From the NCBI GenBank assembly GCA_019054805.1, contig JAHQIY010000004.1, positions 1,054,001 through 1,118,000 on the forward strand: a DNA stretch of 64,000 nucleotides, read 5' to 3'. How positions within the stretch are numbered: the stretch's first letter is position 1; the number at the start of each line of letters is the position of its first letter. This DNA comes from Brachionus manjavacas (lineage: Eukaryota > Rotifera > Eurotatoria > Ploima > Brachionidae). The position numbers were made by a program, and so were the translations under genes. The notes below the pieces were generated by a model. It was not told the DNA's origin. It ran no database searches and was given only the letters and a program-made list of their open reading frames with translations. This document shows, one piece after another, positions 44,096-54,835 of the stretch.

Positions 44096-44491
44096 GTTTT
44101 TGCCATGGCTCTTAAGAGCTTAACCCGTAAGGGTCGCAGTAAATTACTTCTACCTCAGCATTTGAAATTAACTTTATTTAAAGCAGTTAAGTTAACGAAA
44201 AAAATTTTTTATCCATCGGAAATATTAAGAAAAAAGATAATTTTTTAGACAAGAAAAAAGAGCATTGAAAAAAAACGTATTGCTTTATTGATCAAAAAAT
44301 TCGGGCACTAGTTTCTCATGAAATAAAAAGTTTTAATCAAATATTGCATAAATGATTTTATTAATTTTTTTATTTATTAATCTTATTACATGTTCATGTT
44401 TATTTGAATTTTTTAAAAGTATCAAATAAATGAAGGTTTTTGTTTGTTAAATTTGTTATATTTTTTCTATAAATATTCAGCATAAGCTTAA

Positions 44492-44920
44492 CGCCACTAT
44501 GGTCGTTGACGAGCCTACTTTGGACACGTATTTGCACGTGGCACCCACGAATAAAATGTTATAATTTTTCAAATCACTTTTGTGCCAAAACAGCAGCAAC
44601 CCGAACAAGAAAAACAGGAAAAAACAGACCATGATACACGCAAGGTCTGCGAGGCCAGCAATTACCCAATTGAGCATGAATGTATGTAGTTTTTACTCAA
44701 GTGCCACGACTTGAGATCGGACCAGACCAAACAGGAGAACGATATTGCCCGAGATGAATTGGAATATAAGCCGCTTCACTACGCTGCAATGAAAAATTTG
44801 TCGACATGTGTTCATACTCTGGTCTCAAAAGATGCTTATTTGTTTGTTGAAAACGCCAGCAAATATTCTCCTTGTGATCTGTTTGAATAAAATGGCTACA
44901 AGGAATTATTTTTAGTCTAA
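44492..44920 (+). pseudogene. ANKIB1-like ankyrin-repeat pseudogene fragment
   Basis: Across two frames: DEPTLDTYLHVAPTNKML, stop, FFKSLLCQNSSNPNKKN, TMIHA, then ACNYPIEHECM-like sequence with a stop, FLLKCHDLRSDQTKQEND, ELEYKPLHYAAMKNLSTCVH, TLVSKDAYLFVENASKYSPC, DLFE-stop, NGYKELF. The order of ankyrin blocks (NPNKRN; C.Q.ILQW; PLHYAA...C...L...LF.EN...PCD) follows the N-terminal ankyrin region of ANKIB1-type RBR E3 ligases. No RING/IBR part is present. Three in-frame stops and one frameshift show it is dead. Confidence 0.7.
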
Positions 44921-45029
44921 GTACTCTTTTTTATTAAATTAGAATGTTTGTTTTTTATTAATTTTATTTAGTTTAATCATTTTTTTTATTTTTAAAATTT
45001 ATTTTTATTTAAATTAATCTTGATCAAAA

Positions 45030-45137
45030 CAATTTTTTATTATGTGAACCAATTCTATCCGCTCTTCTTTGGTCTTGAAGATCGTTACACCTTTTTCAAC
45101 TTTCTGGCTCCGTCACTGCAGGTGATGCTATTTTAAG
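45030..45137 (+). other. Coding-like segment interrupted by a solo LTR
   Basis: The plus strand reads YYVNQFYPLFFGLEDRYTFF then NFLAPSLQ, ending at CAG|GTGATG, which could be a splice donor. No family recognised. The solo LTR lies just downstream. Confidence 0.3.
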
Positions 45138-45141
45138 TGAC

Positions 45142-45434
45142 TGTTATAACCGTGTTTGGTTATATAATTAATTGTTTGATAAGTCTGTACACGGGGGCTA
45201 TTGGATGACTTATCCTTGGTTGAGTTGAGAGACCAAATAAGAGAAACAAAGTAGAATTTAAATTATAAACTTTTATTTTTTGAAAATGGAATCTCCCCCT
45301 CATAAGTGAAAAACAAGCATTTATATATGAAAAATTATGACTAGAAAATAATAGCTAATGTAACTGAAGAAAATAATATTGTAACTGTTTAAAATAACTC
45401 AAATTTAATATGACATCCAATTTGGGTTATAACA
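45142..45434. mobile_element. Solo LTR (293 bp) with 4-bp target duplication
   Basis: Starts TGTTATAACC and ends GGTTATAACA, perfect 10-bp inverted ends beginning TG and ending CA. Flanked by TGAC at 45138-45141 and 45435-45438. Contains AATTTAAATTATAAAC-type AT-rich sequence and no ORF. Not similar to the two LTRs at the left of the window. Confidence 0.85.
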
Positions 45435-45763
45435 TGACAAAGAAATATCTAAAAAAAGGATTATCTAGTTTAATTTTTTATTAATAATTCCAATTCTTTT
45501 TGGATTTTTTACCTTAAGATTTTAAAAATGCTCTTAAAAATACTATAATAACTTGCCTTTATCAAAATTAGAACTCTTCCCTTAATTAAATTTATTTCGA
45601 GAGAAATTTAGGAGATGTATAGAAATTTAAAAATGTCTATACATTGCGAAGATTTTTTTCCGTTAAGTCTTTGTTAAAAAAAAAAGCATATTTATATAAA
45701 TTGGTTTATTAATAAAATTATTTGAAAAAATTTTAGATATTGAATTTTAAATTAAAAAAAATA

Positions 45764-45877
45764 ATAGTTGTTTACAAATCAGTGCGCGAAAACATTAGAA
45801 AATTAAAAATATATTTGAAATTAAGAGCTAATTTAGCAAAGATTCTCAACCCAAATTTTGAAAAGAAATCAAATTAG
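45764..45877 (+). pseudogene. 3' fragment of a tetraspan paralogue
   Basis: Reads IVVYKSVRENIRKLKIYLKL then RANLAKILNPNFEKKSN-stop. This aligns with the C-terminal tail of gene D (VVVYKSLMEKWKQLKSYLKD; KANIAKNSPK). The membrane spans upstream are missing, so it is a remnant of a fifth paralogue on the same strand. Confidence 0.7.
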
Positions 45878-47140
45878 TCTTCAGCTTTCATGTGACAAGA
45901 TTTCAGACATGGGCAGCACCAAGTCGCAGCCAGGTCCTTAATTCCATGATCCTTTTATATTGAATATAAATATCTGATTTAAATTGGAGTTTTAAACAAA
46001 AAATACCTCAACAATTTTATCATTTTCTACTTGAAGTCTAAGAATCGGATCCAAGCATGGATACATTATAATTTTTAGCTCATGCCACATAGTAAATAAT
46101 AATTTCTTTATTTATTTTTTTAAAATACTTAATTTTTATCTACGCTTCAAGTAATTTTTGACGAAACTAATTTTCCCTAAATTTTTGTTCCCAATATCAT
46201 AAACTATATTCAATTTTTTTTAAGAGTTACATAGTTTCTCAAGTTGAAACTAAAGCTTATTTTTAAAATATTTTTTTGTCATTTAAAAAATAAATATTTT
46301 CCTTGATTTAAAACAAATAAATCAATCACATATAATGAAGAAAAATTTTTTTAAATTTTAAGACATAATTTACTTTAAAAATATGTCTTAAAATTTACGA
46401 TTGGTTTTTAGCTTTCGTGAACTAAAAAGCAAAAAAAAAAATTTAGTTAAAAAAGATAATTAATTTAATTTTAGTGTTTTTAAACAATTCAAATTTGCTA
46501 AATTATCTCTTTTTTCGAAAGCTTTAGCTCTTCTTTTATTTCAAATTTGTCAGATTTACTAATTTAAATTTGTTTTCTTACCTTTTTGATTAGCCCAAAA
46601 TATGAAGGTAAAATCCATGATCTAGAGTTGAGTCTAAAAAGTAAATTTATTTAAAATAAAAAAATATGATAAAAAAATTTACTTTGGAAAGAGTCAAAAT
46701 TTAAACGAAAATCGTGGAATTTTTTGAAAAAAAAATTTTAAATAATGTCAACAAAACTTAGAAATAATTTTAAGATGAAAATTATTTTGTAGTTTTTTTA
46801 AAAAGTTTTTTTTTCTAAAAGCTTCTTCCATTTCATGCGAAATTTTAAAAATTGAAGGAGGAAAAATGTGTCCGTATTTTTTTGCAGTCTTAAAATGAGA
46901 CCGTAAAGCTAAGCGGTCAAATGACCACAAAAAACTGTCCGTGAAATAGACTGGTTAGCTCAGACTGCATCCAACACTGATAGACATCTATCTTGACTGG
47001 ATTAATTTATGTGATTAAGAGAACTACAAAAATTCGACTAGATATCGAAGATTAATTTCAAGAAAAATTTTCAACCCAAAAAATTAATTCTCTTCTTTTT
47101 AATTAATAAAAATTAAATATTTTTATTCAACCTATTAATC
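45878..47140. other. AT-rich region, no gene seen
   Basis: Short frames only. Confidence 0.45.
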
Positions 47141-47142
47141 AA

Positions 47143-47445
47143 TTCTCTCTGATACTTTTTTATTCTTTAAGGATTTGATTTCATTCAAAATTCCCAATCC
47201 GTGAGGTGTATCAGTGATATTCGGAGGCAAAGGTGATAAAGTTTCATCCATTTCTTTTTGATTTGAAATTTCCTTTATGCTAGACCCATCACTAAACTTA
47301 ATGTTGTTCCTTCTTTATTTTTACTAACGCTGCGTTAGTTCGTGTTTCGCAAAGATGATTTGTTTTCTTGAAGGTTTACTTAAGTCTCCCCTTTCCGCTG
47401 CTTCTCGTCTTCCAACTGTAATGCCGATGGGTGGGTTTTCCTGAC
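47143..47445 (-). other. Coding-like minus-strand segments
   Basis: Segment one (47143-47298) reads FSDGSSIKEISNQKEMDETL, SPLPPNITDTPHGLGILNEI, KSLKNKKVSERID-stop. Segment two (about 47320-47440) reads NPPIGITVGRREAAERGDLS and KPSRKQIIFAKHELTQR. They may be exons of one gene or a decayed transposon. No family recognised. Confidence 0.35.
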
Positions 47446-47491
47446 AATGAGACAGATATAACCTTAATAGCTGAATCCTTTAAATTATGGG

Positions 47492-47868
47492 AGTATACGG
47501 GCGCTTTACTTTAACCTTAGTAAACCTATATATGATACTTATGCAGCCCCGTATGGATGACTTTTGTAGCCAGAGCCTAAAATCAATCAGTTGGTTATGT
47601 TTAAAGTCTGTTATTCAGCAACCGACTTGAACTAGCTTTTTCAGCTGGTTTCGATTATAGAGTCCCCTATTCGGAAGCTCTTCGAAGTATTAAAACTAGC
47701 TACTTCTGTCTTAAGACACTTATTGAAGTATCAAAAGGTTCGAGTTCTTCTTCAGACCTCTGAATGACATTTGCAGTCTTCCTTTTGTTTAACGAGAGAC
47801 TTAAGTTAAATCGCTCCGACATAAAGTAAAACAAGAAGAAGTTAATTTTGTTCTAAATATACTTTATT
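47492..47868. repeat. 377-bp dispersed repeat, copy a
   Basis: Same orientation as 50725-51101 and almost identical. Starts AGTATACGGGCGCTTTAC and ends TAAATATACTTTATT; AGTATA and TATACT give a very short inverted end. Contains GGTTCGAGTTC, close to a Pol III B-box, at about 47738. No coding frame. Confidence 0.92.
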
Positions 47869-48600
47869 TCAAATACTAGATAAATTATAATGCAAAATAT
47901 AAGTTGTATTTATATTAGAAATTTAAACAAACAAATGAAGTAATATTCTTCAGCTCTTTACCAGTTATTACCAATTATAGATCACCAATTATTCAGTATG
48001 TTCTAAAAATTTAGTAAAAAGAGTTTTTATTTATTTAAAACGGTTTATTTATTGAATTTGACGAAAAATTGAGTGCTAAAAAAAAGTAAAAACTCTAATT
48101 TGTAGTTTTTTTTCTCTTCAAATACTAACTTTTAAATATTTATGGTAAAAAAACTTCCTTCCTATTTTTTAATAAAAGGTGATATTTAATTTTTAAAAGA
48201 TTTTCATTTTTTGAAGATATAAAAATTATATCTTTATATTAAAAATGAATCAAATTTGTCACCTAAGTCACCTAAATATTTAGACATTTTTTAGATTTTT
48301 TATTTTAATTTAAAAGATGTCTAAATATTTTAAAAGTGGGAAATATTTTTTTCAATGCTAGAAAATAAATTAATTACAGCAGGATAACAAAAATTTACTT
48401 TAATTTAACAAAATATGTTAAAAACAAAAATATACTTCTGCACTTATTCTATTAATTATTAACTATTAATTTCATAATTAAAAATTGATATGATCTCTAT
48501 GAGAATCAAAAATTGATCATATATAATAAGGGCTACATCCTTTTAAGCCAGTCTTGGTAATTTTTCATATTATTTAATTTTTGCTTTCAATTTATTTATT

Positions 48601-49026
48601 TTAAAAAAATTTAGGAAAAGAAAAATTTCCAGGACAGTTCTGAAAGGCGGCGCCTTCATTCCAGTCTTCATGATTGCAATTTTGATTATTTAGATTAAGT
48701 AGAAAAGAAAGGATTGTTGTTACACTTTTAAGAATTCTGGTCTGAGTTTGGTAAGTTAGAAATCGAATCAAATAGGGTTTTGTATTGAATTTTGAATTTT
48801 TATTGTAATTGATTTTAGGATCTAGTTTTGTACCAAGGATTGTTGGTTTGGGATCAACAGGAATCTGATAGTTGGTGATTTTTATTTTCATTCCATACGA
48901 TTTCTCAAGATTTTTTTTTAAATATTTATCTAAGATCTTGCTACAAAAAGATCTTATCTTATCTATATGCAGCATTTTGTAATAACTAAACCCCAATTTT
49001 GAGTGAGTCACCAGAATGCTGATCAA
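48601..49026 (-). CDS. Open frame of unknown function
   Basis: 141 codons, start at 49026: MISILVTHSKLGFSYYKMLH, then a basic region (IDKIRSFCSKILDKYLKKNL), DPKPTILGTKLDPKINYN, TRILKSVTTILSFLLNL and WNEGAAFQNCPGNFSFPKFF. It is long for this AT content and has a charged N-terminal half, but I recognise no domain. It may be a retroelement remnant. Confidence 0.3.
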   Translation of the reverse strand: MISILVTHSKLGFSYYKMLHIDKIRSFCSKILDKYLKKNLEKSYGMKIKITNYQIPVDPKPTILGTKLDPKINYNKNSKFNTKPYLIRFLTYQTQTRILKSVTTILSFLLNLNNQNCNHEDWNEGAAFQNCPGNFSFPKFF

Positions 49027-49711
49027 GGGTATATGGTAAAATTTTGGATTATTCTACAGCAGTTCCAGAAGCAAATAATTTTGTTTTGGTTTATAGTTTT
49101 TTAATACTTGAGTGCTTAAAAAGCATCTTTGAGCTTAAATGAAAAACTCAAGTTTAATTAAAAGATCTTACAGTGTTTAAAAAAAATAATGGCATCTGAT
49201 CTGGTTGTACAAAAATAGCTCCAATCTCTAGGTAAATTATTGAATATAAACCAAACTTGGGAATACTATTCTTTTAATAGTTAAAAGTATTGGTATTATT
49301 CATTTAGTTTAATGAACACTAATTAAAGTATGAATGAAAATGTTTTATTCTTCATTAAATGATACATTTAATTAAATTAAAAATAAAAGTGTACAACTGA
49401 TTGGGAAAGCGACATAGCAAAATGGCTGCTTGAACGCCCGAGATTAATGGCTTTTTAAATGCATGGTAAATTTCCTAAATAGTTGTCTCCTAATAATGAC
49501 TGACCATTTGTCTAAATAAAATTGAAAATTAGGACCCGCCAAAGTAAATTGCGTCATATGAGAAAAAAAATTTGGCTAAATTTGAACAATGCAACTAATT
49601 AAAGAAAAAGGTAAAGAACGCTCTAGCGATTTTGAGTGATAGAAAAAAGAAAGCAAAAACTTAAAATCATAATTTTAGAAACGAATTGCTCTTGAAGAAA
49701 AATATTTTAAG

Positions 49712-50255
49712 ATGCCAGAGTTAAATAAAGAATATCTGTCGCCTAAATCAGGCTTTCTGCGAATAGGTCTAATTGTGGTTCTGCTTGCCGCTTGGATATC
49801 CGCTGCCGCAGCTGGTAACACGGGGTTTCGTGCCAACCGTGATGCTTTCCTTGCATTTGCAATCATTGGTTTTATCATTTCAATCATTATTTTAATCCTC
49901 AATATTTTAAACTTGATTAAAATTCCAGCTATTTCATCTTTTCCGTGGATTATTATTGTAAAAAATATTAATAAAAAAATTTTATTTTCTAAATTTTTTA
50001 TTTAAGTTTGCTGTCCTAGATGCGATAATGCTTCTAGCCATGTTTATTGTTTCTATTGTACTTGCAGTCACAGCTGGCTCAAAAGGTAATTTAGTTAAAA
50101 AAGGTGCTTTTTGGGTAGCGGCAATTTTTGGTTTTGCTTCATGTGTTCTATATGCTATAATACTTGTTCTAACTGCCTTACAAATCAAAAAGTCGGGCGG
50201 CATTAAAGTTTCGATGGCATCGAATGCACAACAGGGCTCATCTGCAACTGCATAA
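49712..50255 (+). CDS. MARVEL-like four-pass membrane protein A
   Basis: Two exons, 49712-49957 and 50007-50255, with a 49-bp phase-0 intron, encode 164 residues. Starts MPELNKEYLSPKSGFLRIGL. Spans: IVVLLAAWISAAAAG, AFLAFAIIGFIISIIILILN, IMLLAMFIVSIVLAVTAG and AAIFGFASCVLYAIILVLTA, then a short tail IKKSGGIKVSMASNAQQGSS. Loop one has the motif FRANRDAFLA, and FPWIII precedes the intron. Closest to gene B, with which it also shares upstream sequence. AATAAA lies at 50294-50299. Topology suggests a MARVEL/CMTM-like protein at cell or vesicle membranes, which is inference. Confidence 0.85.
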
Positions 50256-50577
50256 TATCATAATTTAAATTATTTTTTATTCAATGTTACACAAATAAAA
50301 GATTTTTTTTAGTTTGTTTAATTCTATTAATAATTTTTTGGTTTCTATTAAAACAAAATAAAAATGAAGGTTTTTGTTTTTTGAAAGAGTTTATCATTTA
50401 TCTTGATCGCCAAAACTTTGTTCTCATGAGAAATTGTCAATTAAATTCATTTTTCACATATTAATAATAAGTTAATAATGATTATATGTATTTTTTGTTT
50501 TCCTTTATTTGGTGTCATTCAGATTAGAAAAATGGGATGACAATGATCTTACATTTGAATTTAAATTTTATTTGGTT

Positions 50578-50724
50578 AATACCATAACAGAATTAAAATC
50601 CCAAATTTTTGTACCATTTATCACAGACAGTTTTTGAAAAAACTTTTTTTTAACTCTATTCAAATCAAGCTAATTTATCAGCGTAATTTGAATTTTATTA
50701 AAATTTTGAATTTGAAATTTTTTT
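50578..50724. repeat. Left member of ~145-bp direct repeat
   Basis: TACCATAACAGAATTAAAAT ... AAATCAAGCTAATTTATCAG ... repeated at 51102-51240 with a 7-bp deletion and a few changes. The pair brackets copy b of the 377-bp repeat. Confidence 0.88.
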
Positions 50725-51101
50725 AGTATACGGGCGCTTTACTTTAACCTTAGTAAACCTATATATGATACTTATGCAGCCCCGTATGGATGACTTTTGT
50801 AGCCAGAGCCCAAAATCAATCAGTTGGTTATGTTTAAAGTCTGTTATTCAGCAACCGACTTGAACTAGCTTTTTCAGCTGGTTTCGATTATAGAGTCCCC
50901 TATTCGGAAGCTCTTCGAAGTATTAAAACTAGCTACTTCTGTCTTAAGACACTTATTGAAGTATCAAAAGGTTCGAGTTCTTCTTCAGACCTCTGAATGA
51001 CATTTGCAGTCTTCCTTTTGTTTAACGAGAGACTTAAGTTAAATCGCTCCGACATAAAGTAAAACAAGAAGAAGTTAATTTTGTTCTAAATATACTTTAT
51101 T
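50725..51101. repeat. 377-bp dispersed repeat, copy b
   Basis: Matches 47492-47868 (one change seen: gagcct/gagccc). Bracketed by a ~145-bp direct repeat, as if the insertion came with a local duplication or recombined between two copies of a larger unit. Confidence 0.92.
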
Positions 51102-51240
51102 ACCATAACAGAATTAAAATCCCAAATTTTTGTACAGACAGTTTTTGAAAAACCTTTTTTTAACTCTATTCAAATCAAGCTAATTTATCAGCGTAATTTG
51201 AATTTTATCAAAATTTTGAATTTGAAATTTTTTTTTAAAG
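51102..51240. repeat. Right member of ~145-bp direct repeat
   Basis: See the left member at 50578-50724. The copy here lacks CATTTAT after TTTTTGTAC. Confidence 0.88.
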
Positions 51241-51425
51241 TTTTTACTTAATTTTATTTATAGAAAAATAGACAAAAATGGAAATGGGGCCTGAAACCCA
51301 AAAACATTATTATTATCAATCTTTACAAATATTTGATAGGATCAATCTTAGACTATTATTTTCCTTGTTTAAATTCATTCTCAGAAACTAATATCAAAAA
51401 AAGTTTTTCAAAATTCGAAATTTTT

Positions 51426-51502
51426 TGAGGATTGAGTCATTCTGTTCCATTCGTCGTCAGACTGGAGTAAGAGTATAGAGAAGGTTTTGAATCAAGATAA
51501 AT
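51426..51502 (-). repeat. Inverted copy of a CR1-like segment
   Basis: On the minus strand it reads TCTTGATTCAAAACCTTCTC ... GGAACAGAATGACTCAATCC, matching 53269-53333 on the plus strand with small differences. Confidence 0.75.
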
Positions 51503-52375
51503 GAAATATCCAAATCCATTGTGTATTTGCTACCTAACAATTTCTTTTTTTTTCCTGAACCGTAAAACATTTTAACATGTGTAACCTGTAACTCTCTTAT
51601 TCAATGTTTTTAATATTCTCTTACTTATCCTTTTTAACTTTTGTTTTTTTTTTTTTTTAAACCTGAATGATAAAGACAAACAAATAAAAAAATTACCTTT
51701 GGCAATAATTTTTTTCCACATTTATTTGACTCGAATCTTTTGGGAGCATATTTCTAATCAGTCTAATTGGAGTCGATGTCTTTACGAACACAAAATCATT
51801 TTTTAGAAAAAAACAAATTTTTTTTTGTTAAATTTGAGAATTTTATTCAAAAAAAAATTCAAATTTTGGGGTTAATCTAATTTGAGTACATGATTTTTGA
51901 AATAAAAACAATTCTCCTACTTTTGAGTGGTATTGGATTCGGTCAAGACTATTACCATTTTTTAAATGAATAAAAAGTCATTAAAGTTAATTTATTTTTT
52001 ATTGCATTGCTTTTATTGAAATTTTTTTTTATAAAATGAGGTTATCGATTACTTTTTTGAAATAAAATGGGCTTATTGAGCACTGATGAATTATACTACG
52101 CTTTTAAATTTCGGTTCTTCATTAGTCACTTGTCATTATGTAATCAATAATAGATATTTAGATTTTAAATTATTCAACTTACAAATTAACAAATGAATAA
52201 AAAATCAAAAAGCTAAAAGTTCAAGAAATCAAAAAATATTCTACTAAACTTTGCTAAATAGAAAATCAAATTAAAATTTGATTTTAATTTAATTTAATTA
52301 ATAAATTGTAATAAAAAATTCTATATTAAAGAATTTTATTTTTCTTCTTTAAATTTTTTTAATAAAACCCTAATT

Positions 52376-52561
52376 TTAAAATCTCTTAAAAACATATAAT
52401 GCTAGAATTACATTTATCTTATTTTTACTAAGATCACACGTATCGTCAAGCTCTTTTTGCTTTTTAAGAACCAACTGATAAGTGACTTCATTTGGGTCTA
52501 GATCTAAGAATTCAAATGACTCGTCTCTGGGCTCAAATATGGCATTTGTAATACATCCCAC
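52376..52561 (-). CDS. Short open frame, possible exon
   Basis: MGCITNAIFEPRDESFEFLD, LDPNEVTYQLVLKKQKELDD, TCDLS, then a donor-like A|GTAAAAATAAG. The charged, helical composition and the donor suggest an exon; neighbours were not found. Family unknown. Confidence 0.3.
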   Translation of the reverse strand: MGCITNAIFEPRDESFEFLDLDPNEVTYQLVLKKQKELDDTCDLSKNKINVILALYVFKRF

Positions 52562-53268
52562 ATATCACTTGATCATGCTTCTCAACTGATGTCAACTGAT
52601 GTACAATGCCTCGTATCTAAGAAAAAAAGACGCTTCTATATTTATTTATTAATTTAATTATGGATCTGTATCGAGCTAATGCTCATTTAGAATAAAAATA
52701 AAAAAGGATAAATAAGTCTAAATAATGAAAAGAAAATTAAAAGTCAGTTGAAATAGCTAGAGGTTAGACATGTTGAAATATTTAATAGTTCAGAAAAAAA
52801 AAAGAAATTGTTGGCAACTTGAGGCTCATGATCATGATCAAATGATCAAAACTTAATAGATTAGAATCTTAAAAAAAATGATGAAATAAGCTTTTTTAAA
52901 ATATCTTTTAATTAAACACAAAATTTTTATACAATATTAATTTGAAAATTTTAAAGACAAATATAAAATTCAAATTATGGCTTTAAATTCATTTTAGCGA
53001 AAAAAAGTTAGATTTTGTTTTGTAAAATTTCAAAATATTGATTTAGATATTACTTCAGATTAGAATTTTTATAATTTTCTTCCTAATTAAAGATTAAAAA
53101 AATCATGTTTAAAAAATTTAACAAATTTAATATCTAAAAAATTGAAGAAAATACCAATTTTTTAAAACCAAAAACTAAAAATTTTTTCAAATTTACATTT
53201 AATCATAAACTTCAATCTGCCGAAATTGTAAGGTTGCAATTACACAACGAAGTTAAATATTTGATATA

Positions 53269-53430
53269 TCTTGATTTGAAACCTTCTCTATATTCTTCCA
53301 CCAGTCTAATGGAACAGAATGACTCAATCCTGCCCTGACATATTTCTCACTCACAAGATGAGAGAGAACTTTCTAACAGATCGAGTGGTGAATGCGTGGA
53401 ACGAATTACCGATAGAGGTTGTAAACAGCA
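53269..53430 (+). pseudogene. CR1-like terminal fragment
   Basis: Reads HKMRENFLTDRVVNAWNELP then IEVVNSS, the NRVVN-WN-LP block near the C-terminus of CR1-clade elements. The first 65 bp are also present inverted at 51426-51502. Confidence 0.65.
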
Positions 53431-53765
53431 GCTTTTGTTGATTTTTTACCATTTTTCGCCTTTTTTTACAAAAATTTACCGAAATTTACGTAAATTTTGG
53501 TCAAAAAATTCAATCAAATTTTAATTTTTTTCCTTTTTTAAAAATTCAAAAAAAAAATTTTTTTTCATGAAAATCGTTTTTTTTTCGAGAAATTTTGGAA
53601 TTTTTTTTTTCACTGAATTTTACAATAATTATCGGTAATTTACGATAATTATCGTTATTTTACGAAAAATACCCTTTTTTAGATTACCATATTTTAGGGT
53701 AAATATGGTAAAATATCGTGAATTTACCATAATTTACGTAAAATATGGTGAATTCAAGGTATCGT
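53431..53765. repeat. TTTACG/ATAATTATCG low-complexity tract
   Basis: Repeated words such as TTTACCG, TTACGTAAA, TAATTATCG and GGTAAATATGGTAAA fill the tract and make many small palindromes. Confidence 0.6.
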
Positions 53766-54359
53766 AGCAGCACTGTATATTAAAGTGCACCATTAAACAT
53801 TATTTTAACGGAATATTTTAGAAATTTGCCAGATCAGAAACAAATCAGTAATTTTTGGAGTAAACAAAAGAAACAGACGTAAAAATTTTTGGGCAAATTA
53901 GTATCTAAATATCACAAGAATATTTTTAGATTGCAAAGAGAAATTTTAGAAAAATGATGAATTATGGTAAAAGAAAACTTCTAAGCCATTTGTAATTTCT
54001 CTTGGTTCTTGAGTTTAAATAATGACTTTTCTTTCTACCACTTTAATTGATTCCCTGATAACTTTCTGGCTTTTTAATAAAGCAGTTCGATTTTTTTTTG
54101 TTTTTACAACCAATTCTTGGACATACAGCAGTCCCGCTTTTTAAACTTCTAATCTGGCCATCTTACAAATTGCTCTGCATTCATATTTCATGCAGATTTT
54201 TTTTTATTTTGCAGCACGCTGCTTTATCTTAAACTATTTTTTTTCTGATTTCTCTCTTTTTTCAGATCATTATCTTGTTTCTCATGCGTCTCTTTTTAAT
54301 TATTTAAAAAAAAAAATAAAAAAAAGATTATTCCGCTACAGGGGCTCAAAGAGTTTTTC
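53766..54359. other. AT-rich spacer, no gene seen
   Basis: No supported frame. Confidence 0.4.
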
Positions 54360-54835
54360 AATTTTCAAAAGTATGCTTCGGTCGGATGAGAATATCTTTT
54401 GCAAACATATACAAAAGATATATAAATCACATACCATCTTGTAGAGCAAAAAATTCTCTGCTAGAAAATATTTTTATTTTCTTCCAAAAAAAATTTAGTC
54501 TCGAGATTTTTTCAAAAAAAGCCGGAATTTTACCCATTTTTTTTTTTTGTATCTAGTCCCAGGGGATCCCAGACCCCAAATAAGATATACAAATTCTGAA
54601 CAAATTTTAGCTTTTACTTTTTCAAAATTTTGATTTTTAAGCCAAATAAATTAGTTGAAAAAGAGGGTATTTTCTCAATTTTTATTGAAATCATTTATTT
54701 TTTTAAAGTTTATTTTTATTAAACATTATTTTTTGTAATTATTCATTAAATTTTATTTTCATGTTCTAAAATAGTAAAGAAATTTTATAAAAAAATCTAA
54801 ATAAAAAATTGGACCGAAGCATACTTTTGAAAATT
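54360..54835. mobile_element. 476-bp MITE-like element with perfect 24-bp TIRs
   Basis: Left end AATTTTCAAAAGTATGCTTC (to 54383) is repeated exactly inverted at 54812-54835. The interior is AT-rich and non-coding, with a GC island CCCAGGGGATCCCAGACCCC (about 54558-54577). A target duplication is not clear. Confidence 0.75.

Noticed and set aside
44477-44677. Minus-strand hydrophobic 66-codon frame
   Set aside because: Antisense of the ANKIB1-like ankyrin pseudogene.
47738-47750. tRNA gene at the GGTTCGAGTTC box
   Set aside because: No cloverleaf or correctly spaced A-box could be drawn; only a weak TAGCCAGAG lies far upstream.
49675-50203. Minus-strand frames across tetraspan gene A
   Set aside because: Antisense shadows of the exons; basic low-complexity translation.
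54190-54444. 84-codon plus-strand frame
   Set aside because: Runs through A-runs and across the left TIR of the MITE; aromatic-rich translation typical of AT-rich noise.
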